Assembly (NCBI RefSeq): GCF_000024345.1
Contig: NC_013729.1
Span: forward strand, 4,216,001-4,280,000
Source of the DNA: Kribbella flavida DSM 17836
Lineage (GTDB): Bacteria; Actinomycetota; Actinomycetes; Propionibacteriales; Kribbellaceae
Length of the DNA stretch: 64,000 bases
Direction of reading: 5' to 3'
Part shown: positions 26,848-34,158 of the stretch, in pieces
How positions within the stretch are numbered: the first letter of the stretch is position 1
Layout: each line of letters opens with the position of its first letter
Position numbers and translations under genes: made by a program
Notes under the pieces: model-generated
Seen by the model: the letters and a program-made list of their open reading frames with translations, nothing else
Told to the model about the DNA's origin: nothing
Database searches by the model: none

Positions 26848-27285
26848 ATGGGCCTACGCATCGGTGCACTGATCGTCGACTCCCGAGACCCCGGTCGTCT
26901 GGCCAGGTTCTGGGCCGAGGCGCTGGACTGGGTGATCAGTCAGGACGAGGACCCCGAGTGGGTGGTCGAGCCGCCGGCCGGGAGCCGTGAAGACTGCGTG
27001 GTGGCCGACCTGTTGTTCATCAAGGTGCCGGAGCCCAAGACGATCAAGAACCGCCTGCACCTCGACCTGCGCCCCGAGAACCAGGCCGCAGAGGTCGCCC
27101 GCCTGGAAGCCCTCGGAGCCACCCGCGTCGACGTGGGCCAGGGCGACAACCGTCCCTGGATCGTGATGGCCGACCCGGAAGGCAACGAGTTCTGCGTCCA
27201 GGACGCCCACCCACCCCAGCTCCGCACCCAATGGCTGAGCCGGTACCAGGCCTACCAGCCAGCCACCCGACAGACACCGACCTGA
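26848..27285 (+). CDS. VOC-family (glyoxalase-like) protein 1
   Basis: A 145-residue protein made of two beta-alpha-beta-beta-beta units. ALIVDSRDPGRLARFWAEALDW opens the first, RLHLDLRP holds a likely metal His, and VMADPEGNEFCVQD closes the second, as in the Glyoxalase_6 group. Such proteins include isomerases, dioxygenases and antibiotic-binding resistance proteins. A second VOC gene follows 67 bases later, but each seems to have its own promoter. The substrate is unknown. Confidence 0.85.
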   Translation: MGLRIGALIVDSRDPGRLARFWAEALDWVISQDEDPEWVVEPPAGSREDCVVADLLFIKVPEPKTIKNRLHLDLRPENQAAEVARLEALGATRVDVGQGDNRPWIVMADPEGNEFCVQDAHPPQLRTQWLSRYQAYQPATRQTPT

Positions 27286-27340
27286 CCGGTACGGCGAGGC
27301 GCCGGCGACCTGAGAGGCGAGCCGCTGACGTATTGCCTGG

Positions 27341-27346
27341 TAGAAC
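27341..27346 (+). promoter_or_regulatory. -10 box of leaderless second VOC gene
   Basis: TAGAAC six bases before the ATG at 27353; the last position departs from TANNNT. Confidence 0.35.
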
Positions 27347-27352
27347 AGGCGA

Positions 27353-27763
27353 ATGCCCGAGTACCCGGACCTGATGCACACCGCGATCGACGCGACCGAC
27401 GCTCGTGGACTCGCCGAGTTCTATCGCGAGCTCCTCGGACTGCGGTACCGGCCCGGCGACGAGCCGCCGACCGACGGCTCCGAGGACGACGACAGCTGGC
27501 TCGTCCTCGTCGACGCCACCGGCCAGCGCAAACTCGCGGTCCAACGCGTCGACGCGCTGCCTCGATCGACCTGGCCGAGCCACGACGTACCGATGCAGCT
27601 CCACCTCGACTTCTCGGTCAGCTCGATCGACGAACTCGAACGCCACAAGGAGCGAGCCCTCGCCCTCGGCGCAACCGTCCTGCTCGACCGCACCACCGAC
27701 CCCGAAGCCGGCTACGTCCTCGCAGACCCCGCCGGCCACCCGTTCTGCCTCCTCACCCGCTGA
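27353..27763 (+). CDS. VOC-family (glyoxalase-like) protein 2
   Basis: A 136-residue glyoxalase-fold protein: HTAIDATDARGLAEFYRELLGLRYRPGDEPP, then QLHLDFSV with a metal-type His and GYVLADPAGHPFCLLTR at the end. It is closer to the bleomycin-resistance-like subgroup than the preceding gene. Probably a small cytoplasmic enzyme or ligand-binding protein; the substrate is not deducible. Confidence 0.85.
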   Translation: MPEYPDLMHTAIDATDARGLAEFYRELLGLRYRPGDEPPTDGSEDDDSWLVLVDATGQRKLAVQRVDALPRSTWPSHDVPMQLHLDFSVSSIDELERHKERALALGATVLLDRTTDPEAGYVLADPAGHPFCLLTR

Positions 27764-27863
27764 GCACCGCGGTCGACCGCCCTCCAGCTGGGGCGCGACC
27801 CACGGCCTGTGCACTGAACGGTTGAGACAATGCTGGTCCGTCGATCCGTGGAGGCCGTGCACC

Positions 27864-28493
27864 GTGCCGGAACGCTTTGTTGTGCTGGATGCGATGGGGG
27901 TGCTCTACCGTCACGGCAACGTCGTGCGCAGCGTTCTGATCCCGTACCTGCGGGACCACGGTTGCACGCGCACCGAGGTCGACATCCGGGATGCTTATCG
28001 CCGTTGCACTCTCGGGGAGATCTCGACGAGCGAACTCTGGGCGCTGCTGGGAGTGTCAGCGACCGCCGATGACGCCGACTACTGTCAGCGGCACCAGCTG
28101 ACGCAAGACGCGCCGCAGCTTCTGCGCGAGGTCCGGCAGGCCGGGATCACGCCGTGGGTACTGACCAACGACGCCGCGCCGTGGTCCGAGCGGCTGCGTC
28201 ACCGGTTCGGCCTCGGCGGGTGGGTCGAGCGATGGTTCGTGAGCTCCGAGATCGGCGCCCGCAAGCCCGATCCCGCGGCGTACCGGGCTCTGCTCGCGCA
28301 GCCGGGCCTCGATCCGACCCGAACGATCTTCGTGGACGACCGTCCCCCGAACCTGGTCGCCGCCCGGAGCGCCGGCTTTCAGCCCGTTCTGTTGCACAGC
28401 GACGACACCGACGCCCATCCCGAGCGCGACTTCCAGCCGCCGGTCGTCCACAGCATGGCCGAGCTGACGAGCTATCTCGTCGAAGCGACCTGA
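27864..28493 (+). CDS. HAD-superfamily hydrolase
   Basis: A 209-residue HAD protein. Motif I is VVLDAMGVLY (DAMG instead of the usual DxDG, so the second Asp is missing), motif II is TNDAAP, motif III Lys is in GARKPDP, and motif IV is FVDDRPPN. Motifs III and IV place it with phosphoglycolate-phosphatase-like or epoxide-hydrolase-like HADs. GGAGG nine bases upstream selects the GTG at 27864. Loss of the second Asp often accompanies a change from phosphatase to another activity, so the reaction is uncertain. Confidence 0.82.
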   Translation: MPERFVVLDAMGVLYRHGNVVRSVLIPYLRDHGCTRTEVDIRDAYRRCTLGEISTSELWALLGVSATADDADYCQRHQLTQDAPQLLREVRQAGITPWVLTNDAAPWSERLRHRFGLGGWVERWFVSSEIGARKPDPAAYRALLAQPGLDPTRTIFVDDRPPNLVAARSAGFQPVLLHSDDTDAHPERDFQPPVVHSMAELTSYLVEAT

Positions 28494-28507
28494 CGCCTCA
28501 CCTGGGC

Positions 28508-28798
28508 CTACGACGCCAAGCGCTCGCGGGACTTGCTGGGGGCGTCGTCGCGTCCGGGCTGGTTGATCTCGGCCCAGACCGCGTCGAGGGACAGGCCGAG
28601 CACGTCGGCGATCGCGGCGATGGTCGGGAACGCCGGGGTCGCCACGCGGCCCGACTCGATCTTGCGCAGGGTTTCCGGCGAGACGCGGGCGTCCAGCGCG
28701 GTCTGCAGCATCGAGCGCTCTCCCCTGGCGCGACGCAACAGCGCACCGAGGCGCTCTCCGCGCTCGAGCTCGGCGGAGGTGAGCGGCAACCTGACCAT
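28508..28798 (-). CDS. XRE-family HTH transcriptional regulator
   Basis: A 96-residue protein that is little more than an XRE HTH: LGALLRRARGERSMLQTALDARVSPETLRKIESGRVATPAFPTIAAIADVLGLSLDAVWAE. TAGAAT lies exactly six bases upstream of the ATG, so the mRNA is probably leaderless and the start is secure. Divergent from a methionine aminopeptidase, with repeated CCGGGATA boxes between them; this aminopeptidase is the likely target along with its own gene. Confidence 0.9.
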   Translation of the reverse strand: MVRLPLTSAELERGERLGALLRRARGERSMLQTALDARVSPETLRKIESGRVATPAFPTIAAIADVLGLSLDAVWAEINQPGRDDAPSKSRERLAS

Positions 28799-28804
28799 GG
28801 GCCG

Positions 28805-28835
28805 ATTCTAATACCGGGATAATATGGCCGGGATA
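28805..28835. promoter_or_regulatory. XRE -10 box and paired CCGGGATA operator
   Basis: TAGAAT (minus strand, 28810-28805) is the XRE -10. Two direct copies of CCGGGATA at 28814-28821 and 28828-28835, 14 bp apart, fill the gap before the aminopeptidase gene. They are the best candidate binding sites for the XRE protein. Confidence 0.5.
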
Positions 28836-28863
28836 GTTATTGGTTGCCCGAGGAAGGCATCGC

Positions 28864-29646
28864 ATGATCGAGATCCTGAGCTCCACCGAGCTGCCCCGAG
28901 CCAGGCAGGCCGGTGCACTGGTCGCGACCATTCTGCAGACCCTGAAGAGCCGTACGACGGTCGGCACGAACCTGCTGGACATCGACCAGTGGGCCCAGGC
29001 CATGATCGTCGAGGCCGGCGCGGAGTCCTGCTACGTCGACTACGAGCCGTCCTTCGGGCGCGGGCCGTTCGGCCACTACATCTGCACGGCCGTCAACGAC
29101 GCCGTGCTGCACGGGCTGCCGCACGACTACACGCTCGCCGACGGCGACCTGCTGACCCTCGACCTCGCCGTCTCGCACGACGGAATCGCCGCGGACTCCG
29201 CGATCAGCTTCCTCGTCGGCGATTCAAAACCCGCGGAGAGCGTCGCTCTGATCGGCGCGACCGAGCGGGCGCTGAGCGCGGGCATCGCCGCTGCCGCACC
29301 CGGAGCCCGCATCGGCGACATCTCGCACGCGATCGGCTCGGTGCTCAGCGCCGCGGGGTACCCGATCAACACCGAATTCGGGGGGCACGGCATCGGATCG
29401 ACGATGCACCAGGACCCCCACGTCGCCAACACCGGCCGACCCGGCCGCGGCTACAAGCTGCGCCCCGGCCTGCTGCTCGCCCTGGAACCGTGGGTGATGG
29501 CCGACACCGACAAACTCGTCACCGATGCCGACGGCTGGACCCTTCGCAGCGCAACAGGCTGCCGAACGGCCCACAGCGAGCACACGATCGCCATCACCGA
29601 GCACGGCGCCGAAATCCTCACCCTGCCGAACCAGCCACACCCGTGA
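28864..29646 (+). CDS. map: Methionine aminopeptidase, type I (M24), paired with XRE regulator
   Basis: A 260-residue M24 protein that removes the N-terminal Met of new proteins. All five metal ligands are visible: two Asp in LLTLDLAVSHDGIAADS, His in GHGIGSTMHQDPHV, and Glu in LALEPWV and SEHTIAI. AGGAAGG precedes the ATG. Essential map genes usually sit in ribosomal or secretion operons; this copy stands alone with its own repressor-like gene, so it is probably an extra, regulated aminopeptidase. Confidence 0.9.
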   Translation: MIEILSSTELPRARQAGALVATILQTLKSRTTVGTNLLDIDQWAQAMIVEAGAESCYVDYEPSFGRGPFGHYICTAVNDAVLHGLPHDYTLADGDLLTLDLAVSHDGIAADSAISFLVGDSKPAESVALIGATERALSAGIAAAAPGARIGDISHAIGSVLSAAGYPINTEFGGHGIGSTMHQDPHVANTGRPGRGYKLRPGLLLALEPWVMADTDKLVTDADGWTLRSATGCRTAHSEHTIAITEHGAEILTLPNQPHP

Positions 29647-29790
29647 CGCGGCCACCGCAACGACCCCCGCACCAAGCGGCCGGCGTACCGGGAGGGCAGC
29701 TCAACCACCTGACCCGGACACGCACGTGCTCAGGATCTTTCCTGCCTGACGTGTGATCCGAAGAAGACGCCGGCAGCCGGCAGCGGCGGC

Positions 29791-30689
29791 TCACTGCGTG
29801 AGGACGGCCAGCGCCATGCGGAGGAACGCGTCGCGACGGGTGGTCGCCGTGGTGCTGAACAGCTCGGTGGGGGTGTTGAGGGCGGCGACGGCGTCCCAGT
29901 ACGCGACATCGCGCGCCTGGCTGGACGTTGCGCCCTCATAGCCGGCGAGTACTTGATCGGGCGCGGCGGGGCCGAACGAGATCGCCGCCTGTTTGCGGAG
30001 CTCGCCCACGTCGACGCCGGCGCCCCGACGCCGGCCGTCTTCCAGTCGATGAGCGCCCCGATCCGGTCGCCGGTCCAGATGAGGTTGCCGGGCCAGACGT
30101 CCCCGTGCACGAAGACGCGTTCGCCGAGCGGCACCCCGTACGCCGTGACCACCTCGTCGGCCATCCCCAGCAACGTCGTCGTCGGCATCCGGCCGGCGCG
30201 GCGGTCCGCGGCGAAGTCGTCCACCGCAATCGGCCGCGGCCGGAACGGCAACCGGTCGCACGGCGCGATCACGACGGCATGCACGCGGGCGAGCACAGCG
30301 CCCGCGGCGCGCAACCGATCAGCGGACGAAGGCGGCGACCAGGCGCTGGTGCCCTCGACGGCGGTCTCGAGCGTCACAGGTGTCCCCGTCAGGTCGCCCT
30401 GCACATCGGCGCCGATCAGCCGCGGAGCGGGCAGCCCGTGTCGCTCGGCCACTTCGAGCGCGGCGGCTGCGGTGGCGATCATGGCCGCGTCGATCCGTGG
30501 AGTCGGCCCGCGCAACACCGCTTCGATCGGAGGGCCGCAGCGTTCGATCCCCAGCCGCCAGGGCCCCTGCCCCTCATGCAGAGCGCGAACCTCGACGATC
30601 CTCGCGCCGACGCCGGCAACGGCAGCCGCCCAGTCCAGCATGCGCTCGGTCGGCCCGCTGCCGCCTGCGCTCTCAGGTTTCCCGCACAC
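29791..30689 (-). pseudogene. Aminoglycoside phosphotransferase (APH)-family kinase, frameshifted
   Basis: The N-terminal two thirds run in one frame to VHGDVWPGNLIWTGDRIGALIDWKTAGVGAP, holding the catalytic HGD and the metal Asp of IDW. At about 30016-30024 the frame breaks, and the proper C-terminus (GVDVGELRKQAAISFG to AVLTQ) continues in another frame to the stop at 29791. Restoring one G in CCGGCG rejoins them. Either a real pseudogene or a sequencing error. Starts possible at GTG 30689 (behind TAGGCT) or ATG 30641. The kinase family phosphorylates antibiotics, choline, sugars or amino acids. Confidence 0.8.
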
Positions 30690-30815
30690 CGGCAGCCTAG
30701 CGGCCGAACCCGTCCCCCGCACTGGTGTCCGGGCCGAGGTCCCGAGCACGGTCTCGCCTCGAAGGCGACCGGCGTCAGCCGCGCCATGAGCTATGGTCGT
30801 TGCTGGTGGAATTCA

Positions 30816-30928
30816 ACTCCTGAAGCCGCGCGCAGTACTGAGGCACTCCCCCTGATCCAGCGGGGCGGGTGCTGCTGCCCGCATGTCGCGTCGCGTCACC
30901 GACCGCACATCCGGCGCTCTTCAGGAGT
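30816..30928 (+). ncRNA. Possible structured leader RNA hiding a ribosome binding site
   Basis: ACTCCTGAAG (30816-30825) pairs perfectly with CTTCAGGAGT (30919-30928). The second arm contains the AGGAG ribosome binding site of the gene at 30935. The enclosed 93 bases can form adjacent GC hairpins (CCCC...GGGG and CGGG...CCCG). This has the form of a translation-controlling leader. I know no named riboswitch class with this layout, and the pairing could be chance. Confidence 0.4.
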
Positions 30929-30934
30929 CACCTC

Positions 30935-31921
30935 ATGTCCCACCCTGTCCTCGATCTGCCCTGCCTCGCGCTGGATCAGCCCGTCCGCGACCACGTCGTA
31001 CTGCGAACCGTCGCCGGCGCCGAGGACCTGATCACCGGCCTCGACGTCATCGCCGGCTCGCCGGCTCGCCTCACCTGCCGCGTCGACGGCGCGCTCCGGG
31101 AGCTGCACGACCTCCGGCTCTTCAGCACTCTGGCAGTCCTGGTGCCGGACACCACCGCAGTCCTGCGATCCGCCACCTCCGGCGTGACCTCGGCGCTGCG
31201 GTCCGAGACACCCCTGCGCTTCAGGATCGCTCCGGCGACCCCGGACCACGACGCCCTGAACGTTGCTCTTGTCAACGAACTGGGCTGGCTGGAAGATCCC
31301 GGCGACTGGACGGTCAACTTCGTCGGCGGCCCGAACGGCTGGGAGGCCGAGATCGGGCCGTTCCACTGGTCGCGCCGCTTCGGCCGCCTGGATCGGCTGC
31401 CGTGGTCGACCAAGCCCGTGGTCGCCGAGGTCCTGACCCGGCTGGCCAAACTCCGGCCCGGCCACCGAGTGCTCGACCCCTTCTGCGGCACCGGCACGCT
31501 GCTGGCCGCCGCCTCCGCAGCGGTCGGGGCACCGGTGATCCTGCTCGGCTCGGACCTCGACCCGCGGGCGATCGCCCTGGCCGGTGCCAACCTGAGCCGG
31601 CTCGCGATCCCCGCCGACCTCCCCGTCGCCTCCGCCGAGTCGCTCGATCATGCCGAGCACAGCGTGGACCGGGTGATCGCGAACCTGCCCTTCGGCAAGC
31701 TCGTCGGCAGTCACGCGGGCAACGCCAAGCTCTATCCCGCCGCCCTTCGCGAGATCGCCCGTCTTCTTCCTCGATCCGGTCGAGCGGTGCTGCTGACCGA
31801 CGACAAGCGGCTCTTCGAGGACGCCGTCGCCCGAACCCGCGGCCTCAAGATCGTCCGGCGCCGCGTCCTCGGTGACAGCGGCGTCACCCCCACGGCGTAC
31901 GTGCTGACCTTGCGGCGGTGA
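30935..31921 (+). CDS. RNA N2-guanine-type methyltransferase (RlmK/Trm14-like)
   Basis: A 328-residue protein. The N-terminal half (1-170) is unrecognised apart from a THUMP-like position; the C-terminal half is a Rossmann methyltransferase with SAM motif DPFCGTGTLL, acidic GSDLDPRA and catalytic ANLPFGKLVG, the NxPF/Y motif of tRNA and rRNA m2G enzymes. AGGAG lies seven bases before the ATG. The target nucleotide is not known. The long leader before it suggests translational control. Confidence 0.8.
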   Translation: MSHPVLDLPCLALDQPVRDHVVLRTVAGAEDLITGLDVIAGSPARLTCRVDGALRELHDLRLFSTLAVLVPDTTAVLRSATSGVTSALRSETPLRFRIAPATPDHDALNVALVNELGWLEDPGDWTVNFVGGPNGWEAEIGPFHWSRRFGRLDRLPWSTKPVVAEVLTRLAKLRPGHRVLDPFCGTGTLLAAASAAVGAPVILLGSDLDPRAIALAGANLSRLAIPADLPVASAESLDHAEHSVDRVIANLPFGKLVGSHAGNAKLYPAALREIARLLPRSGRAVLLTDDKRLFEDAVARTRGLKIVRRRVLGDSGVTPTAYVLTLRR

Positions 31922-32023
31922 GGCCGGCCGTGCACTGCCGTTCCTCCAGGTGGCGAACGTGGTGCGCCCAGCCACCGTGACAGGAGTGCGGGCGGGGTGC
32001 CCGGAGTTGTCCCCGGTGGGCGG

Positions 32024-32029
32024 TAGCGT
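32024..32029 (+). promoter_or_regulatory. -10 box of leaderless DNA ligase gene
   Basis: TAGCGT seven bases before the GTG at 32037, with no ribosome binding site; supports this start over the open frame from 31950. Confidence 0.4.
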
Positions 32030-32036
32030 CTTCGTC

Positions 32037-34031
32037 GTGGACGTTGGGGAACGCATTGAGACGCTGGCCGACCAGATCGTGCAGTTGCGCGATGCCTACT
32101 ACCGGGGTGCGCCGGCGGTGGCGGACGCGGAGTACGACGCGATCGAGGACGAGCTGCGGGCACTGATCGCGGCGCACCCGGAGCTGGCGCCGGACCCGAA
32201 TCCGCTGGATCAGGTCGGCGCGCCCGCGGTGCTGCATGCGCCGGTCCGCCACTCACGGCCGATGCTGTCCCTCGAGAAGGCGACCCGCCCGGAGCAGGTC
32301 GAGGCGTTTTTCAACCGCTTCCCCGGCCGGTCCGTGGTGGTCATGCCGAAGCTGGACGGGTTGTCGCTGGCGCTGGTCTACGAGGACGGGCAGCTGGCCC
32401 GGGCGATCACCCGCGGCGACGGCACGACCGGTGACGACGTGACTCCGCTGGTGCGCGCCCTGGCGGACGGCGTACCGGCGAAGATCGACGCACCGGGCCG
32501 GGTCGAGGTCCGGGGTGAAGCGGTCATGCTGCGCTCGACCTTCGCCGCCTACAACGCCGCCCACCCGGACAAGCCGCTGATCAACCCCCGCAACGCGGCC
32601 GCCGGCACGCTGCGCGCGAAGGATCCGGCCACCGTCGCCGAGCGCCGGCTGCAGTTCCTGGCCTTCGACCTGCACACCGATCCGGACAGTACCGACTCCG
32701 ACCTGGACCGCGCACTGCGCACCCTCGGGTTCGCCGTCGCCGACATGCGGCACTGCGACGACGCGGCCGCGGCGCAGGCGGTGATCACCACGATCGAGCA
32801 GCAGCGCAACGACCTGGACTACGACCTCGACGGCGCCGTACTGCGCCTGGCCGACCGTGACGCCTTCGCCGCGGCCGGGACCCGATCCAGCTCTCCGCGC
32901 GGAGCGCTGGCGTACAAGTTCGCCGCGGAGGAGAAGACCACCGTGCTGGCCGACGTCGTCTGGGACGTCGGCAAGACGGGCAAGATCGCGCCGGTGGCGT
33001 GGCTCGAGCCGGTCTTCGTCGGCGGTACGACGGTCACCCGCGCGACGCTGGCCAACCAGGAGGTGATCCGGGCCCGGGGCATCAAGATCGGCGACACGGT
33101 CCTGGTCCGCCGGGCCGGCGACGTGATCCCGTTCGTCGCCGGAGTGCTCGACGCCTCCCGGCGCACCGGCGCCGAGCAGGACATCGTGCCACCGACGAAC
33201 TGCCCGTCGTGCGGACAGCCCCTGACCGAGCAGGGCAACAGCCGGGAACTGTTCTGCACCAACGTCTCCTGCCCGGCCCAGACCGTCCGCCGGCTGATCC
33301 ACTGGGCCTCCCGGGCCGCGGCCGACATCGACGCGATCGGCGGGGTGTGGATCGAGCGCCTGGCCGAGGCGGGCATCCTGGAGCACCCGTCGGACTTCTA
33401 CCACCTGACCAAGGAGAAGCTGCTCGAGTTCGACCGCATCGGCGAGGTGTCGGCGGCCCGGATGATCGAGTCGATCGACGCCAGCCGGCAGGTCGGCCTC
33501 CGCCGCGCGCTGATCGGGCTCGCCGTCCCGATGGCGTCGGAGGGCACCGCGGCCCGGCTGTGCCGCGCGGGCTTCGGCTCGCTGGAAGAGGTCGCCGACG
33601 CCGGGGAGGAGGGGCTTGTCGCCGTGGAGGACATCGGCCCGAAGGTCGCCGCCTCTCTCGTCGAGCACCTGTCCCGGCTTCGGCCCGAACTGGAACGCCT
33701 CCGCGCGGCCGGCGTCTCCCTCGACGTGCTCGAGGAAGACCTGCCACCGGTCGTCGCAGCCGGCGCTCCCCTGGCCGGCAAGACGGTTGTCGTCACCGGC
33801 GCCATCAGCGATCCCCGTTCCGGCGAGAAGGTCGCGCGGCCGGCGTTCCAGCGTCTGTGCGAGAGCGCCGGCGCCACCATCGCCTCCTCGGTCTCGGCGA
33901 GCACCGACTACCTCATCACCGGCGCCGACGTCGGCGCCGCGAAGCTCACCAAGGCCGAGAAGCTGGGCGTCGAGGTCGTCGACCAGTCCGAGATCTGGTC
34001 CCAGCTGTTCGCCGCCGGCATCACCCTCTGA
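32037..34031 (+). CDS. ligA: NAD-dependent DNA ligase
   Basis: A 664-residue ligase. N-terminal Ia-like NAD-binding region, adenylation Lys105 in MPKLDG, OB fold, zinc finger (CPSC then CTNVSC), HhH repeats around FDRIGEVSAARMIESI and VEDIGPKVAASL, and a C-terminal BRCT domain (AGKTVVVTGAISD to SQLF). It seals nicks with NAD as the AMP donor. The adenylation domain departs from housekeeping LigA of actinomycetes as I know it, so it may be a second, repair-type ligase. Followed by a photolyase gene. Confidence 0.9.
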   Translation: MDVGERIETLADQIVQLRDAYYRGAPAVADAEYDAIEDELRALIAAHPELAPDPNPLDQVGAPAVLHAPVRHSRPMLSLEKATRPEQVEAFFNRFPGRSVVVMPKLDGLSLALVYEDGQLARAITRGDGTTGDDVTPLVRALADGVPAKIDAPGRVEVRGEAVMLRSTFAAYNAAHPDKPLINPRNAAAGTLRAKDPATVAERRLQFLAFDLHTDPDSTDSDLDRALRTLGFAVADMRHCDDAAAAQAVITTIEQQRNDLDYDLDGAVLRLADRDAFAAAGTRSSSPRGALAYKFAAEEKTTVLADVVWDVGKTGKIAPVAWLEPVFVGGTTVTRATLANQEVIRARGIKIGDTVLVRRAGDVIPFVAGVLDASRRTGAEQDIVPPTNCPSCGQPLTEQGNSRELFCTNVSCPAQTVRRLIHWASRAAADIDAIGGVWIERLAEAGILEHPSDFYHLTKEKLLEFDRIGEVSAARMIESIDASRQVGLRRALIGLAVPMASEGTAARLCRAGFGSLEEVADAGEEGLVAVEDIGPKVAASLVEHLSRLRPELERLRAAGVSLDVLEEDLPPVVAAGAPLAGKTVVVTGAISDPRSGEKVARPAFQRLCESAGATIASSVSASTDYLITGADVGAAKLTKAEKLGVEVVDQSEIWSQLFAAGITL

Positions 34032-34072
34032 CCGCGGAGGCCACCGGAACGTGCCGGCTCCGTCCGCCGAAC

Positions 34073-34089
34073 TTGTGCACTGTGCACAA
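34073..34089. promoter_or_regulatory. Perfect 17-bp palindrome upstream of photolyase
   Basis: TTGTGCAC-T-GTGCACAA is symmetric at all 8 positions per arm, 70 bases before the photolyase start. It is a strong operator candidate for a dimeric repressor; light- or redox-linked control would fit the gene. It is one base shorter than a Rex site and I cannot name the regulator. Confidence 0.55.
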
Positions 34090-34158
34090 TGAGTGAGCGG
34101 GCACGCAGCGGTCCCGAGCTGCCCGGCGACAGCACCGAGCTGGTCGGAGGCAACCCGG

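Noticed and set aside
30786..31031. Upstream frame MSYGRCWW... with a CysCysCys tract before the methyltransferase, considered as a cysteine-attenuation leader peptide
   Set aside because: It has no stop before the gene and runs on into it; there is no -10 box at leaderless distance and the Cys tract is not C-terminal.
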